Below are positions 8,731 through 17,075 of a stretch of DNA of 64,000 nt, piece after piece. Origin of the DNA: Hydrogenoanaerobacterium saccharovorans. Lineage in GTDB: Bacteria > Bacillota > Clostridia > Oscillospirales > Ruminococcaceae. The notes beneath the pieces were generated by a model, which was not told where the DNA came from, searched no databases, and saw only the letters and a list, made by a program, of their open reading frames with translations. The position numbers and the translations under genes were made by a program. How positions within the stretch are numbered: the stretch's first letter is position 1; each line of letters starts with the position of its first letter. The stretch is taken from the NCBI RefSeq assembly GCF_016901815.1, contig NZ_JACSNR010000008.1:100019-164018 (forward strand), in the 5' to 3' direction.

Positions 8731-9121
8731 GGGGCGTTTGTGGGGGAACCGTAGGTTCCTGCCACATTTGAGCGAAGCGGCTGCCCTTCCCACAGCAACC
8801 AGCTTCCAGCAACAGCCAGCCCCGCCCAACAAAAAGGCATCCTGGATTTCCAGCCTGCCCCTCCACAGTCAGGGAGGGGGCGTTTGTGGGGGAACCGTAG
8901 GTTCCTACCACATTTGAGCGAAGCGGAATTCCCGCCGCAGCGGTCGGCGGAGCCGTCTGTGGCCGCAAGGCCACGGGGCGTTTGTGGGGGAACCGTAGGT
9001 TCCTACCACATTTGAGCGAAGCGGAATTCCCGCCGCAGCGGTCGGCGAAGCCGTCTGTGGCCGCAGGCCACGGGGCGTTTGTGGGGGAACCGCAGGTTCC
9101 TGCCACATTTGAGCGAAGCGG
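8731..9121. repeat. Four copies of a 50-base repeat, 97-146 bases apart
   Basis: A 50-base unit starting GGGGCGTTTGTGGGGGAACC and ending GAGCGAAGCGG occurs at 8731-8780, 8877-8926, 8975-9024 and 9072-9121 with at most a few changes (for example TACCAC against TGCCAC, and CGTAGG against CGCAGG). Inside each unit GGAACC-GTA-GGTTCC is palindromic. Between copies 2, 3 and 4 lies a second shared stretch with GTGGCC-gcaa-GGCCAC as hairpin, giving a true period of 97-98 bases. All six frames give only low-complexity, repetitive peptides, so this is non-coding. It fills the gap between a terminator and the tRNA operon. Confidence 0.9.
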
Positions 9122-9171
9122 AATTCCCGCCCGCAGGCGGCTGACTTCCACCGGAAGTCAGTCCCACCAAA

Positions 9172-9202
9172 CAAAAAAAGCACCCTTCTGGGTGCTTTTT
9201 GT
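9172..9202 (-). terminator. Terminator of the tRNA operon
   Basis: GCACCC (9180-9185) and GGGTGC (9190-9195) with a TTCT loop; on the minus strand it begins right after the CCA end of tRNA-Tyr and is followed by seven T. The palindrome extends outward so that an inverted copy of the tRNA 3' end (TCCCACCA) lies on the far side. Confidence 0.9.
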
Positions 9203-9203
9203 T

Positions 9204-9288
9204 TGGTGGGAGAAGATGGATTCGAACCATCGAAGTCAGTGACAACAGATTTACAGTCTGCCCCCTTTGGCCGCTCGGGAATTCTCCC
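9204..9288 (-). tRNA. tRNA-Tyr (GTA)
   Basis: 85-nucleotide type II tRNA read on the minus strand. The acceptor stem GGGAGAA pairs with TTCTCCC, CCA is encoded, the T arm contains GGTTCGAATCC, the anticodon loop ACTGTAAAT gives anticodon GTA, and a long variable arm is present, as expected for bacterial tRNA-Tyr. Confidence 0.95.
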
Positions 9289-9321
9289 ATATATAAACCC
9301 AACCGAAGCTGGATCGTTTTG

Positions 9322-9397
9322 TGGAGCTGGTGGACGGCTTCGAACCCCCGACCTGCTGATTACAAATCAGCTGCTCTACCTGCTGAGCTACACCAGC
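9322..9397 (-). tRNA. tRNA-Thr (TGT)
   Basis: 76-nucleotide tRNA on the minus strand: acceptor GCTGGTG with CACCAGC, D arm with TAGCTCAG, anticodon TGT in the loop TTTGTAA, T arm GGTTCGAAGCC, and encoded CCA. It is the first gene of a two-tRNA operon, 33 bases ahead of tRNA-Tyr. Confidence 0.95.
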
Positions 9398-9415
9398 TTG
9401 GTTTCGACAAATGCT

Positions 9416-9444
9416 ATTTTATCATAACCATCTACCAGTGTCAA
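9416..9444 (-). promoter_or_regulatory. Promoter of the tRNA-Thr/tRNA-Tyr operon
   Basis: Minus-strand TTGACA (9439-9444), 17-base spacer, TAAAAT (9416-9421); the -10 lies 19 bases ahead of the tRNA-Thr 5' end. Confidence 0.85.
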
Positions 9445-9462
9445 GCCTTTTTTTGAATTTTT

Positions 9463-9888
9463 TTATTCAGGCTGATCCACAATGGTAAATGCCGCAATGT
9501 ACAGCATTCCCCGTTCCGGGAACAGCATGGCAATGATGGGGATTCCAATAAAGCCCACATTGCCGAACATGGTGGAGGCCATGAATACCGATGCCTTATC
9601 GCCCCGCAGGCCAAAAGCACGGCTCATGCCCCAGCACAGAAGCGCCAGCAGCAGATACATCACAGCGGTGGCTCCGGTGACCGGAAGCGATTCCAGCAGG
9701 CTTTCCCGGGTGACGCCGGATACGGTATTGGTAAACAGCATCACCGGCAGGGTGACCTTGATCACCACCCGGGAAACAGCGTGCAGTCCTGCTTCGTCCA
9801 GGATTCCGCCCTTTACAGCTGCCACACCAATGGCCCCGTAAATTACAAAAATGACCAGCTGATAAAATACGATCTGTGCATACTCCAT
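9463..9888 (-). pseudogene. Truncated AEC-family transporter
   Basis: 141 codons starting MEYAQIVFYQLVIFVIYG with about four membrane segments and the signature STMFGNVGFIGIPI, typical of auxin-efflux-carrier (AEC) family permeases. Normal members are about 300 residues with ten segments; this reading frame stops after FTIVDQPE, where intact members continue into further helices. No remnant of the second half is visible: the tRNA promoter begins about 20 bases beyond the stop. It follows the marR gene with four bases between them, so the pair was once an operon. I consider it a deletion remnant; a functional half-transporter is possible but unlikely. Confidence 0.75.
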
Positions 9889-9892
9889 GAAA

Positions 9893-10318
9893 TTATTCTC
9901 TGCTCCCATCCTCTTTGAGATTTTCCTGAATCCGTTGGAGCATATCCAGCAGCGACTGTCTTTCCCTGGAAGTAAAGCCCTGGAACAGTCTTTCCTCCAG
10001 CCTGGTAAAGGTATCACGGACCATCTGTGCCTTCTGTCTGCCGGCCTCGGTGAGCCATACCTGACTGACCCGGCGGTTATCCTGTGGGATCTTCCGCTGG
10101 ACCAGACCGTCCCGCTCCATTTTATTGAGCAGCGAAGTCACCGATGCCGCTTCCACAGAACAGGCATGGGCAATTTCCTTCTGCATACAGCCATCGTGTT
10201 CCAGCAGGAATTCCAGCACCTTGGGCTGTCCGCTGGACAGCCCTTCTTCCGCTACCCGTTCCAGCAGTTTCCGTGCCAGAAGCTGTTGATTCTCCAACAT
10301 CAACTGATGATAAGTCAT
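9893..10318 (-). CDS. MarR-family transcriptional regulator
   Basis: Protein of 141 residues with the MarR winged helix: QKEIAHACSVEAASVTSLLNK is the recognition-helix region (residues about 55-75), followed by MERDGLVQRKIPQDNRRVSQV, the wing with its DxR motif, and VWLTEAGR. The ATG at 10318 is chosen over much longer upstream frames because AGGAAAGGGG lies just ahead and MarR proteins are about 140-150 residues. A 10-base inverted repeat directly upstream is a probable autoregulatory operator. Its former target is the transporter remnant just downstream. Confidence 0.9.
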   Translation of the reverse strand: MTYHQLMLENQQLLARKLLERVAEEGLSSGQPKVLEFLLEHDGCMQKEIAHACSVEAASVTSLLNKMERDGLVQRKIPQDNRRVSQVWLTEAGRQKAQMVRDTFTRLEERLFQGFTSRERQSLLDMLQRIQENLKEDGSRE

Positions 10319-10345
10319 CCGGTTTTTCCCCTTTCCTCTTATCAC

Positions 10346-10376
10346 AATTAGAATCATAACATTTAAGATTCCAATT
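10346..10376 (-). promoter_or_regulatory. Probable MarR operator
   Basis: AATTAGAATC (10346-10355) and GATTCCAATT (10367-10376) form an inverted repeat with 9 of 10 positions paired and an 11-base centre, 28 bases ahead of the marR start codon. This size and AT-richness match MarR-type operators. Confidence 0.6.
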
Positions 10377-10407
10377 ATCAGGCCGCATTTCACAGATTTA
10401 TTATAAC

Positions 10408-10438
10408 AAAAAAAGCCGGATACGCATATCCGGCTTTT
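10408..10438 (-). terminator. Terminator of the GT2 gene
   Basis: GCCGGATA (10415-10422) and TATCCGGC (10427-10434); on the minus strand seven T follow. Confidence 0.9.
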
Positions 10439-10466
10439 GGAAAGACGATTCAGATTGCAGCGGAGG

Positions 10467-11780
10467 TCAGCTCCGTGTGGCTTCCTCTGCCATGGCAGAC
10501 CGCATACCCGGTACCTGAGCAGCACTCATGGCAGTATGCTTGATGGGCCGCCACTCCACCTTGCGCACCAGGGCTACAATGGCAATGGGCACATAGGTGA
10601 ACAGGAACAGCGGGAAGGTAAAGGTATAGAAGATCTTCTGCTTGGTGGTGGCAGCGATCTTCTTCCACTCGGTGATGGTGGTAGCCGCGCCAAAGGTGAA
10701 CAGGCTGATATAGAACATCACAATGGCAGAGATCACAGCGCCGCTGGCCTCATGGAAAATCCGGCGGGCAATATAGGCCGGCTCGGTGAAGCAGGTCACC
10801 AGCAGCATCAGGTTCATTGCCAGCATCACCAGAGTGAGCAGCATGCCCGGTGCTACGGTCATGAGCATATCATAGCAGGAGAACTTGTTGGTCTTGTTGG
10901 TAAAGCAGCCCTTGAGCAGGGACAGGCCATACTTGAAGTCCACCTGATAGAAGCCCTTGGACCACCGCAGACGCTGATCCCAGGACTGCTTGAAGGTGAC
11001 CGGCTGCTCGTCGTAGAGGACAGCGGTTTCGCAGTAGCCGATCCGCTGACCCTTGAGGGCACAGTTTGCCGAGAACTCAATATCCTCGGTGAGCAGATGA
11101 TAGGGCCAGCCGCCGTTCTGCTGTACCACTTCCGCCGAGATCAGGAATCCGGTGCCCGAAATGGCACAGTTGGTACCGATGAGCATCCGGGGGAAGTTCA
11201 GGAACCGGGCTTCCCGCATGAACCACAGGCCATAACCGGCACTGATCCAGTTATCAGCAAAGTTCTTGGAGTTGCGGTAGCTGGTGAGAGCCTGATAATC
11301 GCCGGTATCAAATACCTTGTTCATCTCATTGACAAAGTTGGGGGCAATGATGTTGTCGGCGTCAAAGACAAAGAAGCCGTCATAGCCGCTCTCACCGATG
11401 TCGGCCTTCAGCTCATGGAGCAGATAGCCCAGTGCATAGCCCTTGCCCTTGTGAACGGTATCAAACCGCTCATAGACAGTGGCACCGGCCCGGCGGGCCG
11501 CGCCCGCGGTATCATCGGTGCAGTTGTCGGCTACGACATAGATGTCCAGCAGTTCCCGGGGATAGTTCTGGGAGGTCAGGCTGCCGATGAGCTCGCCGAT
11601 GACTTCCTCCTCATTTCTTGCCGAGATCATCACCGCGTACCGGTGCTGCTTCTGGGCCACAAAGATCCAGGGCTTGCGCAGGCTTACCAGACCATACATC
11701 AGATAAACCAGCTGATAGAAATAGGCCGCGCTGATGGTGAGCGCCAGCACGAAATTAAAATACGAAATCAGTTCCAGCAT
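10467..11780 (-). CDS. Membrane-bound processive GT2 glycosyltransferase
   Basis: Protein of 437 residues with the layout of BcsA/hyaluronan-synthase-like enzymes: an N-terminal membrane helix, a catalytic GT2 domain, and three or four C-terminal membrane helices. Motifs in order are ISARNEEEVIG, VVADNCTDDTA, FVFDADNIIAP (DxD), LTEDIEFSANCA (catalytic TED) and QRLRWSKGFYQ, the Q/RxRW box of processive enzymes. It should build a polysaccharide from a UDP-sugar and extrude it. It is a single-gene unit with its own consensus promoter and terminator. The ATG at 11780 with GGAGAG ahead is preferred over an upstream GTG. Confidence 0.88.
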   Translation of the reverse strand: MLELISYFNFVLALTISAAYFYQLVYLMYGLVSLRKPWIFVAQKQHRYAVMISARNEEEVIGELIGSLTSQNYPRELLDIYVVADNCTDDTAGAARRAGATVYERFDTVHKGKGYALGYLLHELKADIGESGYDGFFVFDADNIIAPNFVNEMNKVFDTGDYQALTSYRNSKNFADNWISAGYGLWFMREARFLNFPRMLIGTNCAISGTGFLISAEVVQQNGGWPYHLLTEDIEFSANCALKGQRIGYCETAVLYDEQPVTFKQSWDQRLRWSKGFYQVDFKYGLSLLKGCFTNKTNKFSCYDMLMTVAPGMLLTLVMLAMNLMLLVTCFTEPAYIARRIFHEASGAVISAIVMFYISLFTFGAATTITEWKKIAATTKQKIFYTFTFPLFLFTYVPIAIVALVRKVEWRPIKHTAMSAAQVPGMRSAMAEEATRS

Positions 11781-11865
11781 TCCACTCTCTCCAATTTTCA
11801 CTCGTCAGGACAGTTGTTGTCCCGCTTTCCAAACTTGCATTCCATCTTTACGGGGTGTCATACTG

Positions 11866-11894
11866 ATTATAGTGACCCGCTCCCCCAATGTCAA
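11866..11894 (-). promoter_or_regulatory. Consensus sigma-A promoter of the GT2 gene
   Basis: Minus-strand TTGACA (11889-11894), 17-base spacer, TATAAT (11866-11871): a perfect match to consensus. Confidence 0.85.
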
Positions 11895-12039
11895 ACCTCG
11901 ATTTTCCCGTGCTTTTCCCGTAAAATTCAGGTTAATTCTGGGAAAACTCTCATATTTCTGGAAAATTACCCGGCATTTCGTCAGATTCCTTCGAAAAACA
12001 GCGCCTGGTTTTATGCAATCCGCAAAAGCCTTCGCTGTT

Positions 12040-12125
12040 TCTTTGTCAGATGTAAAATTTCTATTATTATGTTATATGCACATAGAATCAGATGGTTTTA
12101 TGTGCATATTGCACATATATGAGTG
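12040..12125. other. AT-rich palindrome cluster in a 350-base gap
   Basis: The gap 11781-12130 holds no gene. Apart from the GT2 promoter its main feature is an AT-rich end with TATGCACATA (12075-12084) pairing with TATGTGCATA (12099-12108), and TGTGCA-TAT-TGCACA (12101-12115) as a second, overlapping palindrome. It lies just past the stop of the minus-strand gene at 12131, so it may act as a weak terminator or as a protein-binding site. Confidence 0.5.
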
Positions 12126-12130
12126 CGATT

Positions 12131-13363
12131 TTATTCCCAACGGAAGGTTTCACTGTCGCCGAACTCCGAATCCTCGGTGCTGTCATAGACGCTGCCCAGC
12201 GCCTTGACCTTGGCATAGAACCGCTTGCCCTGCCAGGACGGGTCCATTTCGGTGAGCACCAGCTGTTCCTCGTCCACATCGGTATAAACGCTCAGCAGAC
12301 GGTCGCTGCCCTTGTATACCACCACATAGTAGCCGTCATTGGCGTCCACATGGCTGTACTCCAGACAGAGGTACCCATCTTCCTCATAGAGCCAGACATC
12401 TTCCGGCGTGTCCAGCTGCAGGCTTTCGGTGTCCAGCAGCGAGGCCTCCCCGTTTTCGTCCGCCTCATATTCCTGGTCCACCTTCACCGGGTCGGCATAG
12501 CCCCGCTTGACGGTGATGTTGTCCGGGTCGACGGTATACTGCACATAGTCGCTGCGCACCACCAGATCCTGTACCTTGCCAAGGCCGGCCAGGGTCAGTT
12601 TGGCATTGGCGTCAGCCTGCTTGATCTCGGTGCCGCTGGACAGGCTGATGCGGCTGTTGTAGTTGACGGTGAGCTGATCCAGATGCACCGACAGCAGCGA
12701 GATATTGTTCTTGATGAGAATGCCGCCGTTTTCCACCTGCATATTCACAAAGCCTTCGCTCCGTCCCAGAGCCCGCTCCCGCAGGGTGGCGCCGCACATC
12801 ACCAGGGTGTTGTCGATCTGGCTGTCCCTCTTGACCATGACATTCAGCTGCTGGTTATCCCGCTGGAACCGGGCATTCGGTACGGTCACCGAATCCAGGG
12901 TGAGCAGGTCGGAACCATAGACATAGAGGTTGCCCTCAATGGTGACATTCTCCAGCGTCACATCGCCGGTGACTTCGTCCATGATGAACAGATCGCCGGT
13001 GATGGTCATATCCCGGATGGTCACTTCGCCGGTGCGGATGACCACCTGTTTCATGGGATTGATGCCGGCATATTCTCCTGACTGGGTAATGGTGATCTTA
13101 TCGGTCTTTTCCGCCTGGGAGGAGCTTTCGGAGGACTCCTCCGAACTGTCGCCGCTCTCGGTCCGGGAGCTGCTCTCCTCCTCCGAGGACGAACCGGAGG
13201 ACAGGCTGCTGCTCTCCGATCCCATGGAGCTCTCCTGTGCCGGACCTGCCGGCTGCGCGGTGAAATTCTGCACTGCCAGGGCCAGGAGCACTGCCAGTAC
13301 CACAGCGCCTCCCAGAATCCCGCCCCAGATCCGGGCAGAACCGTTCCATTCTCGTTTTGCCAT
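12131..13363 (-). CDS. Membrane-anchored surface protein with beta-solenoid-like repeats
   Basis: Protein of 410 residues, no named family recognised. One membrane segment (about residues 12-30) precedes a Ser/Glu-rich spacer (about residues 38-82). Residues about 90-260 show short alternating strands with turns, for example QVVIRTGEVTIRDMTITGDL followed by TGDVTLENVTIEGNLYVYG, the pattern of right-handed parallel beta-helices. The C-terminal 110 residues (LEYSHVDANDGYYVVVYKGS onward) look like a fibronectin type III domain. It is probably exposed at the cell surface. GAGGT precedes the ATG. It sits 81 bases after the GT2/YfhO pair and may be the last gene of that transcript. Confidence 0.7.
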   Translation of the reverse strand: MAKREWNGSARIWGGILGGAVVLAVLLALAVQNFTAQPAGPAQESSMGSESSSLSSGSSSEEESSSRTESGDSSEESSESSSQAEKTDKITITQSGEYAGINPMKQVVIRTGEVTIRDMTITGDLFIMDEVTGDVTLENVTIEGNLYVYGSDLLTLDSVTVPNARFQRDNQQLNVMVKRDSQIDNTLVMCGATLRERALGRSEGFVNMQVENGGILIKNNISLLSVHLDQLTVNYNSRISLSSGTEIKQADANAKLTLAGLGKVQDLVVRSDYVQYTVDPDNITVKRGYADPVKVDQEYEADENGEASLLDTESLQLDTPEDVWLYEEDGYLCLEYSHVDANDGYYVVVYKGSDRLLSVYTDVDEEQLVLTEMDPSWQGKRFYAKVKALGSVYDSTEDSEFGDSETFRWE

Positions 13364-13444
13364 ACGTCTACCTCACTTCTCTGCCCGCCGGCAGCTCCTC
13401 TGCTCTCTATGCTATCATATCCCGGCGGACTGTGCCAGCGGTGG

Positions 13445-14440
13445 TTATTTCCAGCCGTTCCGGTCTGCCGGCAGTGTTTCGCCTGCCGGAGAATCGTCCA
13501 GCACCCGTTCAATCACAAACCGGGGCCGGTGCTTGACTTCCATGTAAATTTTGCCGATGTACTCGCCCAGAATGCCCAGTGCCAGCAGCTGCAGGCCGCC
13601 GATGAGCCAGATGGACCCCATCAGGGTAGCCCAGCCCTGGACGGTATAGCCCAGCAGCTTCTGTACCAGGAAGATCAGCAGAGCCAGCAGGCTCACCACA
13701 AAGATTCCGAAGCCCGCCAGGGTAATGAGCCGGATGGGCATGGTGGAAAAGGAGGTGATACCGTCAAAGGCAAAGGAGAGCATCTTCCCCAGGGGATATT
13801 TGCTCTGACCGGCAAAGCGCTCATGGCGTTCATATTCCACGATGCCGCTCTTAAAGCCCACCATGGGGACAATCCCCCGGAGGAAGAGGTTCACTTCCCC
13901 GAACTGGGCGAGGGCATCCAGCGCCGGACGGCTCATCAGCCGGAAGTCGGCATGGTTATCGATGACCGGGGTGCCCATCAGCCGCATGAGCTTGTAGAAG
14001 CCCTGGGCGGTGGAGCGCTTGAATACAGTGTCGGTGGTCCGGCTGGACCGGACACCATAGACCACTTCGCACCCCTCCTGGTACTTTTTAAGGAAGCCGT
14101 CGATGGCTTCGATGTCGTCCTGGAGGTCAGCGTCCATGGAGATGGTGATGTCGCACCGTTCCCGGGCGGTCATCAGGCCCGCCAGCAGCGCATTCTGATG
14201 CCCCCGGTTCCGGGACAGGCACACCCCCGAAAAGAGCGGGTTCTCCTGGTGCAGCCGGGCAATGATCTCCCAGGTATGATCCTTGCTGCCATCGTTGACA
14301 AACAGCACCCGGCTCTCGGGTGAAATGGTCCCCGCCTCCATCAGGGCGGTCAGCTTTTCCCGCAGCCGCCGGGCGGTCTCGGGCAGCACTTCCTCCTCAT
14401 TGTAGCAGGGGATCACCATATACAGTTTATTCGGTCTCAT
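13445..14440 (-). CDS. DPM1/GtrB-like polyprenyl-phosphate glycosyltransferase
   Basis: Protein of 331 residues. VIPCYNEEEVLPET, VNDGSKDHTW, SMDADLQDD and the later DFRLMSRPAL and KYPLGKML elements are diagnostic of family 2 enzymes that load a sugar onto undecaprenyl phosphate (GtrB, ArnC, YkcC-like). Two membrane helices follow at about residues 235-260 and 270-295. The start overlaps the end of the YfhO-type gene upstream by 14 bases, so the two are co-translated; the lipid-linked sugar made here is a plausible donor for that membrane protein, as in known YfhO/CsbB pairs. Confidence 0.9.
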   Translation of the reverse strand: MRPNKLYMVIPCYNEEEVLPETARRLREKLTALMEAGTISPESRVLFVNDGSKDHTWEIIARLHQENPLFSGVCLSRNRGHQNALLAGLMTARERCDITISMDADLQDDIEAIDGFLKKYQEGCEVVYGVRSSRTTDTVFKRSTAQGFYKLMRLMGTPVIDNHADFRLMSRPALDALAQFGEVNLFLRGIVPMVGFKSGIVEYERHERFAGQSKYPLGKMLSFAFDGITSFSTMPIRLITLAGFGIFVVSLLALLIFLVQKLLGYTVQGWATLMGSIWLIGGLQLLALGILGEYIGKIYMEVKHRPRFVIERVLDDSPAGETLPADRNGWK

Positions 14441-16949
14441 GGTCTTGTTCCTCCTTCCCGTCCGGGGTCTCCGGTTCGGGCTGTTCCAGAGCCGGCGCCG
14501 GGGATTCCGGAGTCAGCACGGTCTGCGCGGACTGGATGCTCTCCTCCCGGTGCTCCCGCAGGCTGCGGAAGCTGGCAGGCACCGGGTCCGCGGCAGCGGC
14601 CCGCCGGTCCTGACGGCGCATCACCAGCAGATAGACGCCCAGCAGCACCAGGCCGCCCGCCGATACAAAGGCACCGGGGATCAGGCCCGGGGTCATATAC
14701 TCAAAGCGGATCTCGGCTTCCCCTGCCGGTACCCGCACCGCCATGAAGCCCACACTGGCCTTTTCGATCACCACGGGTTCGCCGTTTACGGTGGCGCTCC
14801 AGCCGCTGTCATAGGGCACCGAGAAGAACATCAGCACATCTTCGTCCAGGTCACAGGTGGCGGTAAAGCCGGTCTTGTCAAAGGCAAAGGTATCACAGGT
14901 GTACTGACGGCGCTCCTCCACAGCCTCCTCCATGCCGCTGGCGTTGAGAGAGGCATAGTCAATGGATTCCAGCTCGGTGAGAATATCGGCATTGCGCTCC
15001 ATGGCCTCCTCCGACAGTCCCACTGCCTCGAGCATTACATTGGCCCGGAGCGAGAGCGGCGCGGTATCCAGCACCGACTGCCGCACCCCGGTGGTATAGC
15101 CAAAGCCCATGGGGAGATAGTTTTCATTCTCATAGAAGTCATACCCGAACTGGGAGAAGCTGAAGGTATAGCCGGGCATGAGGTTTTCAGCGTCCTTTTC
15201 CGACTGGGATACTGCCAGGTACTTCACCGAGAGCAGCGGACGCAGGGCATAGTTGTTCACCTCCGGCTTGGAGGATACGTCCCGCTTGACGCCCACATAG
15301 GGATAGAACTCCATAATGGAGTTGGGAACAATGGAATGGAACGCCTGGATATTGGGCACATGCCAGTACATACCCAGGTTGTCCAGGGTGTTGTAGAGAT
15401 CCAGGCGGAAGAATTCGTCCTCGTCCTCACCGGGGAAGGCAATGCTGTCATAGCCAGCCAGGGCGCGTTCCCGCAGGAAGCTGCCGCTGGTGCCGTAGAG
15501 CCGTCCGCTGCCGATGAAGAACATGCCATGCAGACAGCCCACCGCCGCCGTGAGAGCGATGGCAGTGCGTACAAAGGCGGGATTTCTGCGCAGCTGGCGC
15601 ACGATCCACAGGGTGAGCGCCACACAGCACACCGCAATGAGGCAGACCAGCCAGAAGCGGATGGGTTCCTCCATGAGGCCGAGTTTCCACTCTCCCTCGC
15701 TGGTTTTGGAGGGGGTGAGGCCGCAGGCGACCATGAACAGCAATACACCGCCGGCATACCAGCGCACCCCCCGGACATAGTCGATGTCCCGGCGTTCCAG
15801 GGCAGTGGCAGTGGCCAGACACATGAGCAGCACCGGCATATAGAACCACCGGGCATAGTAGGAGTTATTGAAGAGGATAAAGGCGCTGTTGAGTCCCGGC
15901 ACCAGTGCCATGAACAGGCAGGTGAACAGGAGTTTTTTCAGCCAGCTGCGCCGGGCCGCCAGCAGGAAGGCTGCTGTCCCCGACACGCCGAACAGTGGGA
16001 GCCAGGCCGACAGGGAACTCCACTTGGCGCCGCCGTCCGGGAAGAAGTTGGGACGGCTGGGGAGTTCCGGCGGGAAGAAGAGGGTCTGGAGGATCTGGGG
16101 AATACGCTGCACCGTGGAATAGATCCAGAAGTTCCAGCCATAGAGCAGGTTATCCGAGGTGGTGCGGGGATTGCCCATAATCGCCAGCACCGACGGCAGC
16201 AGCACCACCATGGCAAGGCAGAGGCCCAGCACCGATTCCAGTGCCACGGCACAGAACCGCTTGACTGTCATACCCCAGCTGCGGTCGGTCATGCGCAGGA
16301 ATACATACAGCACCACAAAGACCACTTCGCCGATGAAGAACCAGTAGTTGACGATGCAGTTCACCGCCACAGCCAGCGCAAAGACGCCCCGGCGGCGGTT
16401 CTGGACCAGTTCCTCCACGCCGATGAGCAGCAGCGGGAAGAACACCATGGCCTCATGGAAGTGGTTGAAGAAGATATTATAGGTGGCAAAGCCGGAAAAG
16501 GCATAGCAAAGGCTGCCGATGATGGCATACTCATCGGTGCGCACAAACCGCCGGATATAGAAATAGGAAGTCAGAGCCATCGAGGCGGTTTTGAGCATGA
16601 GGAGCGGTGCCATGAGATAGGGCACCATCTCGCTGGGGAAGGGGAGGGTCAGCCAGAAGAAGGGGCTGAACAGCAGATAGAAACTGTATGACGCAATGAA
16701 GTTCGCGCCCAGGTCGGTATAGCTGTTCCAGAGCACTTCCCCGGAACGCACGGCATCATGGGCCATGCGGTAGAAGGGGATTTGCTGGACATTGAAGTCC
16801 CCGAAGAAGAAAAAATTCCCCTTTTCATAGATGATGAAGGGCAGGAACATGATTCCCGCCGCCAGCAGCGCAATGCCGAAGGCCAGCAGCCATCCGGGCA
16901 GCTTGCGGCGTGCGGGCTGTGTGTGGATCTGTGTCTGTTCCGATTGCAT
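14427..16949 (-). CDS. YfhO-family polytopic membrane glycosyltransferase-like protein
   Basis: Protein of 840 residues with about 12 membrane segments in the first 500 residues, an extracytoplasmic region (about 500-740) and one last helix near 765 followed by a charged cytoplasmic tail. The early stretch NFFFFGDFNVQQIPFYRMAH, the YTDLGANF element and the late FFSVPYDSGWSATVNGEPV are typical of YfhO (Bacillus subtilis) and related GT-C proteins, which use polyprenyl-linked sugars outside the membrane, for example to glycosylate lipoteichoic acid. GGGAGGAACC precedes the ATG. It pairs with the overlapping GtrB-like transferase. Confidence 0.88.
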   Translation of the reverse strand: MQSEQTQIHTQPARRKLPGWLLAFGIALLAAGIMFLPFIIYEKGNFFFFGDFNVQQIPFYRMAHDAVRSGEVLWNSYTDLGANFIASYSFYLLFSPFFWLTLPFPSEMVPYLMAPLLMLKTASMALTSYFYIRRFVRTDEYAIIGSLCYAFSGFATYNIFFNHFHEAMVFFPLLLIGVEELVQNRRRGVFALAVAVNCIVNYWFFIGEVVFVVLYVFLRMTDRSWGMTVKRFCAVALESVLGLCLAMVVLLPSVLAIMGNPRTTSDNLLYGWNFWIYSTVQRIPQILQTLFFPPELPSRPNFFPDGGAKWSSLSAWLPLFGVSGTAAFLLAARRSWLKKLLFTCLFMALVPGLNSAFILFNNSYYARWFYMPVLLMCLATATALERRDIDYVRGVRWYAGGVLLFMVACGLTPSKTSEGEWKLGLMEEPIRFWLVCLIAVCCVALTLWIVRQLRRNPAFVRTAIALTAAVGCLHGMFFIGSGRLYGTSGSFLRERALAGYDSIAFPGEDEDEFFRLDLYNTLDNLGMYWHVPNIQAFHSIVPNSIMEFYPYVGVKRDVSSKPEVNNYALRPLLSVKYLAVSQSEKDAENLMPGYTFSFSQFGYDFYENENYLPMGFGYTTGVRQSVLDTAPLSLRANVMLEAVGLSEEAMERNADILTELESIDYASLNASGMEEAVEERRQYTCDTFAFDKTGFTATCDLDEDVLMFFSVPYDSGWSATVNGEPVVIEKASVGFMAVRVPAGEAEIRFEYMTPGLIPGAFVSAGGLVLLGVYLLVMRRQDRRAAAADPVPASFRSLREHREESIQSAQTVLTPESPAPALEQPEPETPDGKEEQDHETE

Positions 16950-17075
16950 ACGGTTCCTCCCTGTCTGTTCCCATCGGGATTTTGGTTATCTATCAGTATA
17001 GCACAATCCCAATGCTCTGCGCCATAGACCCGGGCAGTATTTTCCCCCGGCGTTTTCCTTTTTATAAAAAGGTGC

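Noticed and set aside
8731..9121. Four regularly spaced repeats that might be a CRISPR array
   Set aside because: The intervening sequence between copies 2-4 is itself repeated rather than unique, units are 50 bases long, and no cas gene is near.
8660..9300. Several reading frames on both strands across the repeat block and tRNAs
   Set aside because: They consist of repeated peptides generated by the repeats, have no ribosome binding sites, and some run through tRNA genes.
14439..16691. 750-codon plus-strand frame opposite the YfhO gene
   Set aside because: Antisense shadow rich in His/Gln/Glu, with no start signals.
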